Shown here: positions 11,703-22,545 of the stretch, one piece after another | Numbering within the stretch: the first letter of the stretch is position 1 | Layout of the letters: the number at the start of each line of letters is the position of its first letter | Assembly: GCF_040256395.1 (NCBI RefSeq) | Contig: NZ_CP158299.1 | Coordinates: forward strand, 2,447,501-2,511,500 | Reading direction: 5' to 3' | Length of the DNA: 64,000 nt | From: Deinococcus sonorensis KR-87 | GTDB lineage: Bacteria > Deinococcota > Deinococci > Deinococcales > Deinococcaceae | Translations under genes and position numbers: made by a program | Notes under the pieces: model-generated | Databases searched by the model: none | What the model saw: the letters and a program-made list of their open reading frames with translations, nothing else | What the model was told of the DNA's origin: nothing

Positions 11703-11722
11703 GCAGGGAGGTGAAGTGAACC

Positions 11723-13615
11723 TTACTGGGGGCGGGCGAGGGAGATGGTGCCGCTGCCAGTGGTCTCGTTCAGCTGAGCCACGTACAGGTTGCCGGTGCG
11801 CACGTCCTCGGTGACGGCCAGCGGGCTGGCTTCGTTGGTGCCGTTGAACGCGATGACGCCCGGCTGCATGCTGCCCTTCACGCTGCCGCCCGTGCCGCTC
11901 ACGTCCAGCGCCACGATGTCCTTGAAGGTGCTGTAGCGCACCACCAGCAGCTTGCCGTTCAGCGACGAGCCCGCGCGGGTGTATTCCACGGCGCCGTCCG
12001 CCGAGGAATGGGTCGGGAAGATGTACGCGGGGGTGCGGTAGTTGGGGTCCGGCAGGGTGTTCAGCGGGTACTCCGGCACCTGCCCGCTGGCCGCCACGCT
12101 GACCGCGTCGGTGCCGCTGGTGTGACCCGCGTTCATGGTGTACTCGCAGCGGGTCGGGTTGGGGTGACCGTAGTAGCCGTTCTGATCCACCCGGAACAGG
12201 AAGTCCGCCTCGGGGGTTTTCATGGTGATCTGCGGGGCGTACGGCAGGCTGCTGGCCTTGACCAGCCGGTTGGCGCACAGCGCCGGCAGGGTCGCGGGAC
12301 GCTCCGGAGTGATGCCGCCGGAGGCCGAGCCGTTGGTCGGCACGTACAGCTGACCGTTGCTGTGCCACACCATGGTGTACCCGTTGCGGATCCCGGTGGC
12401 GTACAGCTGCAGCGGGGCGCCGCTGGCGTAGGGGTTGTATCCGGCCGGGTTGCCCGAATCATCCTCGGTCTTGACGTTCAGCGGCAGCGCCTTGGGATCC
12501 ACCTTGTTGAAGTCCAGCCGCAGCATGGCGGCCGTCAGCAGGTGCTCGGTCCGGTAGTCCCAGATCGGGTCCGGCGCGCCACCCGAGTTGCTGGCCCCCT
12601 GCAGGATGTACAGCGAATTCGGGTCCTTGGGGCTGAAGGACACACTGTTGGTCATGTGGTCCTTGGTGGAGCGCGGCAGGCCCACCACCAGATCCTTGAC
12701 CTTGGTCATGCCCGGGCCGCACAGGCGGGTGATCTTGCCGGTCCAGTCGGGCATCTTCTTCTGGAAGTCGTAGTAGTAGTTGTTGCTGACGTACAGGATC
12801 GGGTTGCTGGCCGTGGACGCCGGGTCAAAGGTCAGCCCGATGATGCTGCGGTACCCACTGGGGTTCCCTGCATCGGCGTCGCGCCCCACCAGGGAGCGGA
12901 GGTCCTCTGCAGCGCCGAGCGTGCCGTCGGCGTTGACGGTGAAGCGGCGGATCACGCCCTTGAGGGTGGCCGCGTACAGCTTATGATCCGGCCCGATCGT
13001 CAGGTTGGTGTAGTTGTCCTGCGGGACCGTGCCCAGCGCCACCTTGGTGAACGAGGCGGGCGGGAGCGTTTGAGTCGCGCCGGTGGTGAAGCTGGACTGG
13101 AACGGCGTGAAGCCCACACCGTTCAGGTCCTTCAGGCCGCTCGTCACGTGGAAGGTATAGGTGGTGAAGGCCTTGAGCTGCTGGGTGCCGGTGGGGGTGA
13201 GCACGATGGTGTCCCCGCCGCCGGAGGTGTTGGCGTTGGACGGGACCACCGCACCGCTGCTGTCGGTCAGGTAGATGGTTGCGCTGCTGATGGTACGCGG
13301 GTCAATGCCGTTGCCGCCGTTGGAGTTGGACAGCAGGCTGACCTCAGCCGTCACACCGCTGAGGGTGGACACGTTGGTGGCGTTGTTGGCGGGCGTAACG
13401 GTCCGCACCGAGGGCGCGGTGTCGGCCAGCGTCTGCAGCGCCTGAGTGGTCGCCGGCTGGCACTCCGCGTTGATGATCTGGAGGTTGGTTGGGGGTGGTG
13501 GCGGTGGGGGAGGCGGCGGATCGACGACAGGTGGATTACAGGCGGCCAGCAGAGCCGTAAGCAGCAGGGCGGAAGCTGCAAGGCGGGAGTGAGAGAGCAG
13601 GAAAGGGTTTTGCAT
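11723..13615 (-). CDS. Lipoprotein with Ig-like domain and sugar-dehydrogenase-like beta-propeller
   Basis: 630 residues. Lipobox LTALLAAC near residue 26, a run of ten prolines, then a bacterial Ig-like (Big_5-type) domain (VRTVTPANNATNVSTLSGV to FQSSFTTG, about residues 70-185). The rest resembles the glucose/sorbosone dehydrogenase six-bladed propeller fold (NLTIGPDHKLYAATLKG, IIGLTFDP, GIRNGYTMVWHSNGQLY). Catalytic competence cannot be judged by eye, so the enzymatic assignment is tentative. An in-frame ATG at 13627 exists; 13615 was chosen because AAGGATG then sits about 9 nt upstream. The WD40 gene follows on the same strand. Confidence 0.82.
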   Translation of the reverse strand: MQNPFLLSHSRLAASALLLTALLAACNPPVVDPPPPPPPPPPTNLQIINAECQPATTQALQTLADTAPSVRTVTPANNATNVSTLSGVTAEVSLLSNSNGGNGIDPRTISSATIYLTDSSGAVVPSNANTSGGGDTIVLTPTGTQQLKAFTTYTFHVTSGLKDLNGVGFTPFQSSFTTGATQTLPPASFTKVALGTVPQDNYTNLTIGPDHKLYAATLKGVIRRFTVNADGTLGAAEDLRSLVGRDADAGNPSGYRSIIGLTFDPASTASNPILYVSNNYYYDFQKKMPDWTGKITRLCGPGMTKVKDLVVGLPRSTKDHMTNSVSFSPKDPNSLYILQGASNSGGAPDPIWDYRTEHLLTAAMLRLDFNKVDPKALPLNVKTEDDSGNPAGYNPYASGAPLQLYATGIRNGYTMVWHSNGQLYVPTNGSASGGITPERPATLPALCANRLVKASSLPYAPQITMKTPEADFLFRVDQNGYYGHPNPTRCEYTMNAGHTSGTDAVSVAASGQVPEYPLNTLPDPNYRTPAYIFPTHSSADGAVEYTRAGSSLNGKLLVVRYSTFKDIVALDVSGTGGSVKGSMQPGVIAFNGTNEASPLAVTEDVRTGNLYVAQLNETTGSGTISLARPQ

Positions 13616-13817
13616 GCGTACGGTCATCCTTTAGGCGTATCAGAGAGCGAGATGAAGAACAGTAAGTCCAGCGTGGTTATGATGCCGCGCCGGCTGTAAA
13701 TCCTTCGTAACAGCTGAGGGCCGTGATCAGCGTTCCTGTTACGGTCACAGCGGCAGGCTCACCGGAGACCCCTTCAAGCACAGAACCCGGGTCGGTCCCC
13801 TCCGGCATAGTGAAGGG

Positions 13818-14240
13818 GTGAAGCTCACACTGCCTCATGTCATGGAAGCGGCCCTCTGGCAGCACGTGAATCAGGCCCTCCCGCAGGAGGCGGTGGGCGT
13901 GCTGGGCGGCCGGGCAGGGGTGATCCAGGCGGTGTATCCACTGCCGAACCGGGCTCAGGATCCGCTGCGGACGTACCTCGCGGACCCAGGGGCGCTGGTG
14001 CGGGTGCTCAAGGCCATGCAAGCAGACGGCCAGGACTGGCTGGCCATCTACCATAGCCATCCTCAGGGCCCCGCCTGGCCCAGCCGCACGGACCTGGAAC
14101 GGGCCACCTACCGCCTGCCGTACCTGATTGCGGACGCCCGGCGGGGAGAACTGCGCGCCTTTCTGCTGCCGGGAGGACAGGAAGTGGAGTTGCAGCGCTC
14201 AGGGCTGCCGGGCCAGCACGCCCAGCACCCGGCGAGCTGA
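13818..14240 (+). CDS. JAMM/MPN+ metalloprotease-like protein
   Basis: 140 residues. The zinc-peptidase signature is complete: Glu24 in the first strand (LPQEAVGVLGG), then HSHP at 79-82 with Ser89 and Asp92, giving H-x-H-x7-S-x2-D. Prokaryotic JAMM proteins cleave isopeptide or C-terminal peptide bonds in sulfur-carrier or ubiquitin-like systems; no ubiquitin-like or E1-like gene lies nearby, so the substrate is unknown. GTG 13818 is preceded by CATAGT with a 6-nt gap, suggesting a leaderless mRNA; an ATG at 13842 is the alternative. The 3' end overlaps the convergent NlpC gene by 42 bp. Confidence 0.85.
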   Translation: MKLTLPHVMEAALWQHVNQALPQEAVGVLGGRAGVIQAVYPLPNRAQDPLRTYLADPGALVRVLKAMQADGQDWLAIYHSHPQGPAWPSRTDLERATYRLPYLIADARRGELRAFLLPGGQEVELQRSGLPGQHAQHPAS

Positions 14241-15239
14241 GAGGTACCGCTGGGTGTAGTACCGCTCGCTCAGTCGGTTAATGCTGACCCGGCCGTCATA
14301 GCTGTTGGCATGGATGAACTCGCCGTCGCCGAGGTAGATGCCCACGTGCGACACGGTGCCCAGGTCTTCCGTATCGAAGAACACCAGGTCGCCCGGCTGA
14401 AGTCTGGACTGATCCACGCTCAGGCCTACCATCGCCTGCTGTTCACTCTGACGCGGCAGCCGCACCCCCAGCGGCCCGAACACCTGCAGCACCAGCCCGC
14501 TGCAGTCCAGTCCGGACCGGCTATTGCCCCCGTACACATATGGCACACCCATGAAGCTCATGGCAATCTGACGCCAGTCGTTCGTGGCCGGCGTGGCCTC
14601 TGCCTGCTCTGGCAGAGGCACGCCCTGCGAGAGCTGAGCAGACGGAGGGGTAGGTGCCGCCTCCACCGTCAGAGAGGGGACCTTCAGCGATTGCCCTGGC
14701 TTCAGGTCGGCGGCGTCCATGTCGTTGGCATCCAGCAGCGTCTGAACACTGAGGCCGTACAACCGGGCGATGCCGTAGGCGGTCTGCCCGGGCTGCACCA
14801 CATGGACCCTGGCCTGAGGCGTGGTGCTGGAGGTTGGCGCTGCTGGAGCGGCCACAGGCACCGGTGTGGACACCCCGGCGGGAAGCTGGAGCCGCTGTCC
14901 CACCCGCAGGTCGGAGGTGTCCAGATGGTTCAGGGTCAGCAGGGCGTCCAGGCTCAGCCCATGGGCCCGCGCGATGCTGTAGGCAGTGTCGCCCGGCTGC
15001 ACGGTGTAACTCCCGGTGACCGGAGTGGCGGCCGTGAGGGTCAGCGTCTGACCCACGTGCAGGTCCGGCCCGCTCAGGTGGTTCAGCTGGAGCAGGGCCT
15101 CCACGCTGAGCCCAGCGTGACGGGCGATGCTGTAGGCGGTGTCACCTGTCTGAACGGTGTAGCTGCTGTCCCCCTGTGCCCGGGCCGCCGAAAAGGCGAG
15201 CAGCAGACTGAAGGCAGCCATCAACGGAACAGGGCGCAT
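14199..15239 (-). CDS. Secreted LysM x3 - NlpC/P60 peptidoglycan hydrolase
   Basis: 346 residues: signal peptide (MRPVPLMAAFSLLLAFSAARA), three LysM domains (SYTVQTGDTAYSIARHAGLS, SYTVQPGDTAYSIARAHGLS, VHVVQPGQTAYGIARLYGLS) joined by Pro/Ala/Thr linkers, and a C-terminal NlpC/P60 domain. The catalytic Cys is in NSRSGLDCSGLV (about residue 243) and the His in VSHVGIYLG, with HAN as third polar site. The enzyme should cut stem-peptide bonds in the cell wall. An upstream in-frame ATG at 15338 would mask the signal peptide; ATG 15239 has GAGGTG upstream. Confidence 0.93.
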   Translation of the reverse strand: MRPVPLMAAFSLLLAFSAARAQGDSSYTVQTGDTAYSIARHAGLSVEALLQLNHLSGPDLHVGQTLTLTAATPVTGSYTVQPGDTAYSIARAHGLSLDALLTLNHLDTSDLRVGQRLQLPAGVSTPVPVAAPAAPTSSTTPQARVHVVQPGQTAYGIARLYGLSVQTLLDANDMDAADLKPGQSLKVPSLTVEAAPTPPSAQLSQGVPLPEQAEATPATNDWRQIAMSFMGVPYVYGGNSRSGLDCSGLVLQVFGPLGVRLPRQSEQQAMVGLSVDQSRLQPGDLVFFDTEDLGTVSHVGIYLGDGEFIHANSYDGRVSINRLSERYYTQRYLSARRVLGVLARQP

Positions 15240-15434
15240 ATCACACCTCGGAATTGGGACATGGAGAAAGAATGAAATCCAGATGAGCGCAGGAAACGCA
15301 GGCAGTGTAACACGACTCACCCGGTCCGGTTCAGCCAATGTTCATGGTGCGTTTAGCATTTCTCTCCGAAGTGGGGGAAGCGGTTGTGCCTTCCCGCGCC
15401 ATTCCTGGCCAGGATCACCGCTAGACTGAACTTT

Positions 15435-16670
<1,236 letters not shown>

Positions 16671-16698
16671 CCCGCGCCTGAGCAGCTATGCTGACCGC

Positions 16699-17097
16699 AT
16701 GAACGTATGGGGCACCGGAGCCTTTGACAACGACAGCGCCGCCGCCTATGCCAGCGAGGTGGTCAGTGACGGCCTGCCCGCGCTGCAGGAAGCCTTCGAG
16801 GTGGTGCTGGACCCCGACACCGACTTCATTGAGGCCGAGGAGGGTGCGCGCGCCGTCGCGGCGGCCCAGATTCTGCAGGTGCACCTGAGCGGCGACACGG
16901 CCCCCCTGACGGACGCGGCCCTGCGAAGCTGGCTGGCGGAACAGCCGGCCGGGAGTCTGGCCGGGCTACACGAGGTGGCGGCCGAGGCGCTGGAGCGGGT
17001 CCTGGGACCGCAGTCGGAACTGCCGGACCTGTGGGAGGAGGCCGAGGACGGTCAGGCGTGGCGCGGGACGGTGGAGGGCCTGCGCGCCGGTCTGTAA
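16699..17097 (+). CDS. DUF4259 domain protein
   Basis: 132 residues of an uncharacterised family recognised by its N-terminus MNVWGTGAFDNDSAAAYASE (W-G-x-G-x-F-D-N-D). Acidic overall, no signal peptide or membrane segment. TATGCT at 16687-16692 ends 6 nt before the ATG, so it has its own leaderless-type promoter although it follows ispG by only 28 nt. Function unknown. Confidence 0.85.
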   Translation: MNVWGTGAFDNDSAAAYASEVVSDGLPALQEAFEVVLDPDTDFIEAEEGARAVAAAQILQVHLSGDTAPLTDAALRSWLAEQPAGSLAGLHEVAAEALERVLGPQSELPDLWEEAEDGQAWRGTVEGLRAGL

Positions 17098-17152
17098 CAC
17101 CGTGAGCCAGTTGCCCGCCGGGGGCGGTGGCCGGTGCTACGCTTGATGCCTT

Positions 17153-17953
17153 ATGGCCAGAACTGCCCTCAAAACCCCCCGCGAAATCGAGGCGATGCGC
17201 CGGGCCGGCGCCCTGGTCGCGGAGACCTTCAACGTCCTTGAACCCCACGTCAAGCCGGGCGTGAGCGTGCTGGAACTCGATCAGATCGCCGAGGCCTTCA
17301 TCCGCTCGCACGGCGCGATTCCCGCCTACATCGGGTACGGGCAGCGCTCCAATCCGTTTCCGGCCACCATCTGCGCCAGCATCAACGAGGTCATCTGCCA
17401 CGGCATCCCCAGCCCGCGCAAACTGCGGGAGGGCGACATCATCGGCGTGGACATCGGCGTGAAGATGGACGGCGTGTACGGCGACGCGTGTTACACCTAC
17501 GTGGTGGGCAATGCGGCCCCGGCGGTGCAGCAGCTGGTCGAAACGACACGCGCGTGCCTGCAGGCGGGCCTGGACGCCGTGAAGCCCGGCGCCCGCACCG
17601 GCGACATCGGCGCGGCGATCCAGAAGCTTGCGGAGGAGCGTGGATACGGCGTGGTGCGCGAGTACACCGGGCACGGCATCGGGCGCAACCTGCACGAGGA
17701 GCCGACCATCTACCACCACGGCCGGGCCGGCACCGGACTGGTGCTGCAGCCGGGCATGGTCTTCACCATCGAGCCGATGATCAACCTGGGCCGCCCGGAA
17801 ACCCGCCTGCTGCCGGATGGCTGGACCGTGGTCACGGCCGACGGCAAGCCCAGCGCCCAGTTCGAGCACACCCTGGTGGTCACCAAGGACGGGTATGACG
17901 TGCTGACGCTGCCCGGCCACCTGACGCCCGCCAGCCCGCAACCGCGCGCCTGA
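17153..17953 (+). CDS. map: Methionine aminopeptidase, type I
   Basis: Removes the initiator Met from nascent proteins. 266 residues; the five metal ligands are in [18 protein letters not shown] (two Asp), [12 protein letters not shown] (His), TIEPMIN (Glu) and FEHTLVV (Glu). No N-terminal extension or SH3-binding motif, so a plain type Ia form. TACGCT (17138-17143) precedes the ATG by 9 nt. A GC hairpin after the stop separates it from aspartokinase. Confidence 0.96.
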   Translation: MARTALKTPREIEAMRRAGALVAETFNVLEPHVKPGVSVLELDQIAEAFIRSHGAIPAYIGYGQRSNPFPATICASINEVICHGIPSPRKLREGDIIGVDIGVKMDGVYGDACYTYVVGNAAPAVQQLVETTRACLQAGLDAVKPGARTGDIGAAIQKLAEERGYGVVREYTGHGIGRNLHEEPTIYHHGRAGTGLVLQPGMVFTIEPMINLGRPETRLLPDGWTVVTADGKPSAQFEHTLVVTKDGYDVLTLPGHLTPASPQPRA

Positions 17954-17984
17954 GCCGCACCCCGGCAGCAGTAGACAGCCCCCG

Positions 17985-18002
17985 CCCCCGCCACGGCGGG
18001 GG
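17985..18002 (+). terminator. GC hairpin between map and aspartokinase
   Basis: CCCCCGCC and GGCGGGGG arms with a minimal loop, 31 nt past the map stop, followed by TCATTT. It ends just upstream of the aspartokinase -10. Confidence 0.5.
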
Positions 18003-18020
18003 TCATTTACCATGTGGGGC

Positions 18021-19445
<1,425 letters not shown>

Positions 19446-19461
19446 TCAATACGGAATTTCT

Positions 19462-19490
19462 GGCGGGCTGGAAGTTCAGCCCGCCCTGTT
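19462..19490 (+). terminator. Terminator after aspartokinase
   Basis: GGCGGGCTG-loop6-CAGCCCGCC (19462-19485) followed by CTGTT, 16 nt past the stop codon. Confidence 0.6.
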
Positions 19491-19519
19491 GTGCCGTAGG
19501 ATTTGAAGGAAATAGATAA

Positions 19520-19554
19520 TTCACGAGCTAGGTTGATTGTGAAAGTATTCACTT
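19520..19554 (+). repeat. 35-bp intergenic element, copy A
   Basis: Copy A of a five-member family TTCACGA-N10-TCGTGAA-N4-TTCACTT. The second module here is TTGTGAA (one mismatch). It lies 74 bp past the aspartokinase stop, beyond that gene's terminator. The N10 (GCTAGGTTGA) and N4 (AGTA) differ from all other copies. Confidence 0.8.
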
Positions 19555-19994
19555 AAATTCTCTGTTACCCCTGCTTATGGAGTCAAGAAGCGGACGAAAG
19601 CGAGGGGTGAACGCGTTCCGGCGCAACGATCCTATTGAGAAGCCAATCCGGAAAAGAGCAGTACTGGGCACGGAGGAAGAGGGAAGGTCAAAAATGGAAG
19701 AACCTCAACTCGATCAATCGATCAAGTTCGCACCCACAGCCAATCCTGGGAACCTATGGCTGTCTGGCTGCAGTGGTGCAGAGACAACCCTGAAGCGGCA
19801 TCGCGAGCGGACGAGTTATCTGCCCATTCACGAAGGACCGCTCCGAATCCACGTCTGAAACACCTACGTCAGGGCTAGGCCATTTGACCTGACCTGGGGC
19901 GTACATCCGGCTGATGCCCCCCAGACGGCCTTCTGCGACCATACAGGTACCCGGGGAACAACCTCCGGCACCCCACCCCAGGAGGCACCAGCAG
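19555..19994 (+). other. Lower-GC gap without a convincing gene
   Basis: About 440 bp between repeat A and the 57-residue gene. It is visibly poorer in G+C than the flanks. A 93-codon frame at 19577-19858 has no recognisable family, no good ribosome binding site and a composition unlike the neighbouring proteins, so it is not called. The stretch may be a decayed gene or a regulatory spacer; nothing decisive is visible. Confidence 0.4.
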
Positions 19995-20168
19995 ATGAAT
20001 CCAGCCTACGATCAGCACCAGCTCCAGCACGACCTCGACCGGCTCCACCAACTGCGAAACGAGGCCCGCGAGGCCAGCCGACTGCCCGCCGCGCCCAGCC
20101 TGCTCCAGCGCCTGCGCGACCTGCTCAACGTCCGTCGCTCTCCGCACCCGGCCCGCCACGCCGCATGA
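19995..20168 (+). CDS. Small 57-residue basic helical protein
   Basis: Begins MNPAYDQHQLQHDLDRLHQ and is rich in Leu, Arg, Gln and His in a pattern suggesting one or two amphipathic helices; the C-terminus is basic (RRSPHPARHAA). Supported by GGAGG at 19981-19985 ten nt before the ATG, by high third-position GC, and by a strong terminator 25 bp past the stop. No family recognised. A longer in-frame start at 19914 lacks a ribosome binding site. Confidence 0.6.
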   Translation: MNPAYDQHQLQHDLDRLHQLRNEAREASRLPAAPSLLQRLRDLLNVRRSPHPARHAA

Positions 20169-20193
20169 GTCCAGCCGCCATCCTCCACAGCAG

Positions 20194-20221
20194 ACACCGG
20201 GAACCCTAGGGTTCCCGGTGT
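20194..20221. terminator. 28-bp perfect palindrome, bidirectional terminator
   Basis: ACACCGGGAACCCT at 20194-20207 followed by its exact reverse complement to 20221. It lies between the small gene (plus) and asnS (minus), which converge on it. Confidence 0.65.
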
Positions 20222-20244
20222 TCGTTTGGCTGGTCAGTTGTGCT

Positions 20245-21594
20245 TCAGGGCGACATCCGCGTCAGCATGCGCGGGAAGGGGATGGCCTCGCGGATGTGAT
20301 CGATGCCGCTGATCCAGGCGATCACGCGTTCCAGCCCCATGCCGTACCCGGCGTGCGGCACGCTGCCGTGACGGCGCAGGTCCAGGTACCATTCGAAGGC
20401 CTCCAGCGGCAGGCCCTGACCTTCAATGCGTTCCTTGAGCAGCTGATAGTCATGGATACGCTCCGAGCCACCGATGATCTCACCGTAGCCTTCCGGCGCA
20501 ATCATGTCGTCGCACAGCGCCACGCGGGGGTCCTCGGGGTCCGGCTGCATGTAGAAGGCCTTGATGGCCGCCGGGTAGCGCTCGATGATGACTGGCCGGT
20601 CGTAGTGGTAGCCCAGGATCGTCTCGTGCGGGGCACCCAGGTCGTCGCCCCACTCCACGGGCTGCACGTCGGCCTGCACGTTCGGGGGCAGGTCGCCCGC
20701 CTCAATGTGCTGGCGCACGATCTCCAGCGCCTCGGTGTACGTGATGCGCGGGAAGTTGCCCTCGGCGGCGGGCCGCAGTTTGTCCAGGTCGCGGCCCAGC
20801 AGCCCCAGCTCCACCTCGCACTCCTGCAGCGCCCGGCCCACGATGAAGCTGATCATCTTCTCCTGCAGATCCATGTTCTGGCGATGGTTGCTGGGCGCCA
20901 CTTCCGGCTCGATCATCCAGAACTCCAGTAGGTGCCGGCGCGTCTTGCTCTTCTCGGCGCGGAAGGTGGGGCCGAAGGTGTAGACCTTCCCGAATGCCAG
21001 CGCGCCGGCCTCGGCGTGCAGCTGTCCGGTCTGGGACAGATAGGCCTTGTCCTCACCGAACAGGTCGATTTCAAACAGCTCGGTGGTGCCCTCGGCGGCA
21101 TTGGGCGTGAAGAAGGGCGCGTCGAAGCGGATGAAGCCCTGCTGGTGGAAGAAGTCCACGATGGCGCGCTGCACGGCGTCCCGGATGCGCAGAATGGCCC
21201 AGGGCCGGCGGTGCCGCAGCCACAGGTGCCGGTTGTCCATCAGGAACTCGATGCCGTGTTCCTTGGGCGTGATCGGGTACTCGTGGCCGGTCGTCGAGAC
21301 GGACGCCAGGTCGCGCACGCTCAGCTCCACGCCGCCCGGCGCGCGCTCGTCGGCCCGCACGGTGCCGATCACCGTGACGCCCTGCTCCTGGGTCAGGCGC
21401 TTGGCGAGCTCGAATACGGCCTCGCTCACCTCGGCTTTGACCACGGTCGCCTGGACGAAGCCGGTGCCGTCGCGCAGCTTCAGAAACTGCAGCTTGCCCT
21501 TGCCGCTCTTGTCGGTGAGCCAGGCGGTCAGGCGCACCTCCTCACCGACGTGGTGGCTCAGGTTCCGGATGTTGGTGTCAGGCAGGATGGTCAT
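20245..21594 (-). CDS. asnS: Asparaginyl-tRNA synthetase
   Basis: Charges tRNA-Asn with asparagine. 449 residues: N-terminal OB-fold anticodon-binding domain ([25 protein letters not shown], family motif), class II catalytic core with motif 2 ([25 protein letters not shown] region) and motif 3 ([15 protein letters not shown]). The short linker and the FWMIEPEVA segment point to AsnRS rather than AspRS. Start ATG 21594 has TATACT (21602-21607, minus strand) 7 nt upstream, a textbook leaderless arrangement; the ATG at 21612 lies upstream of that hexamer and is rejected. The window also carries a bacterial-type AspRS at 55337-57082. Confidence 0.95.
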   Translation of the reverse strand: MTILPDTNIRNLSHHVGEEVRLTAWLTDKSGKGKLQFLKLRDGTGFVQATVVKAEVSEAVFELAKRLTQEQGVTVIGTVRADERAPGGVELSVRDLASVSTTGHEYPITPKEHGIEFLMDNRHLWLRHRRPWAILRIRDAVQRAIVDFFHQQGFIRFDAPFFTPNAAEGTTELFEIDLFGEDKAYLSQTGQLHAEAGALAFGKVYTFGPTFRAEKSKTRRHLLEFWMIEPEVAPSNHRQNMDLQEKMISFIVGRALQECEVELGLLGRDLDKLRPAAEGNFPRITYTEALEIVRQHIEAGDLPPNVQADVQPVEWGDDLGAPHETILGYHYDRPVIIERYPAAIKAFYMQPDPEDPRVALCDDMIAPEGYGEIIGGSERIHDYQLLKERIEGQGLPLEAFEWYLDLRRHGSVPHAGYGMGLERVIAWISGIDHIREAIPFPRMLTRMSP

Positions 21595-21682
21595 CCGGGT
21601 CAGTATAGGCATCTGCCGGCTGCCGGGCCAGGTGCCGCACCCGGATGACAGCCGCCGCCACGAAGCTGTCTAATGCGCTCAC

Positions 21683-22486
21683 ATGTCCACCCTGTTTCCC
21701 CTGCTTGCCATTGATGTGGGCAACACCAGCACCGTGCTGGGCCTGGCCGACGAGCACCTGCGCCTCACCCACACCTGGCGCGTGCGCACCAACCGTGATC
21801 TGCTGCCCGACGACCTGGCGGTGCAGCTGCACAGCCTGCTCTCCCTGACCGGCGCCCGGCTGCCAGCCAGCGCGGTGCTGTCCAGCGTGGCCCCGCCAGT
21901 AGGGCAGAACTATCAGCTGGCCTTGCGGCAGCACTTCGGCCTGGAGGCGCTGGAGGTCTCGGCCGAGACGCTGCCGCAGGTGAGCATCGAACTCGACCAG
22001 CCGGGCTCGGTGGGCGCGGACCGGCTGTGCAACATGTTCGGCGCGGAGGAGTACCTCACCAGCCACGAGTACGGGGTGGTGGTGGACTTCGGGACCAGCA
22101 CCAACTTCGACGTGGTGGGGCGGGGACACCGTTTTCTGGGCGGCGTGCTGGCCACCGGCGCCCAGGTGTCGGCCGACGCGCTGTTCTCGCGGGCGGCCAA
22201 GCTGCCGCGCATCGCGCTGGAAGCGCCACAGTCGGCCATCGGACGCAACACGGTGCACGCGCTGCAGTCGGGGCTGGTGTACGGCTACGCCGAGATGGTG
22301 GACGGCCTGCTGCGCCGCATCCGCCGCGAACTGCCGGGCGACGCGGTGGCCATCGCCACCGGCGGCTTCGCGCGCACCATCCAGGGCATCTGCCGCGAGA
22401 TCGACCACTACGACGAGACCCTGACGCTGCGCGGCATGACCCTGCTGTGGTCGCATCAGCAGCGGGTGCTGGGCCGCCTCGATTGA
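21683..22486 (+). CDS. coaX: Type III pantothenate kinase
   Basis: First step of coenzyme A synthesis; the CoaX type is not feedback-inhibited by CoA and needs a monovalent cation. 267 residues with AIDVGNTST (phosphate 1), PGSVGADRLCN, VVDFGTSTNFDVV (phosphate 2 region) and FLGGVLATGAQVSADAL. The family normally reads DxGTAxT at the second phosphate motif; here it is DFGTSTN. Divergent from asnS, with 88 bp between the two starts, so the gap should hold both promoters. Confidence 0.94.
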   Translation: MSTLFPLLAIDVGNTSTVLGLADEHLRLTHTWRVRTNRDLLPDDLAVQLHSLLSLTGARLPASAVLSSVAPPVGQNYQLALRQHFGLEALEVSAETLPQVSIELDQPGSVGADRLCNMFGAEEYLTSHEYGVVVDFGTSTNFDVVGRGHRFLGGVLATGAQVSADALFSRAAKLPRIALEAPQSAIGRNTVHALQSGLVYGYAEMVDGLLRRIRRELPGDAVAIATGGFARTIQGICREIDHYDETLTLRGMTLLWSHQQRVLGRLD

Positions 22487-22545
22487 CCGGCCGCGCCTTG
22501 ACCCGCCGCTCACCCGGCCCCAACCGCAGCCTGTAGCCTGAAGCC

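Noticed and set aside
11637..12368. Extension of the WD40 gene upstream to 12368
   Set aside because: The frame is open, but it overlaps the lipoprotein gene on the same strand in another frame and would hide a clear signal peptide at 11636.
19577..19858. 93-codon frame in the low-GC gap after aspartokinase
   Set aside because: No family, weak start context and atypical composition. It could be a gene remnant, but nothing supports a call.
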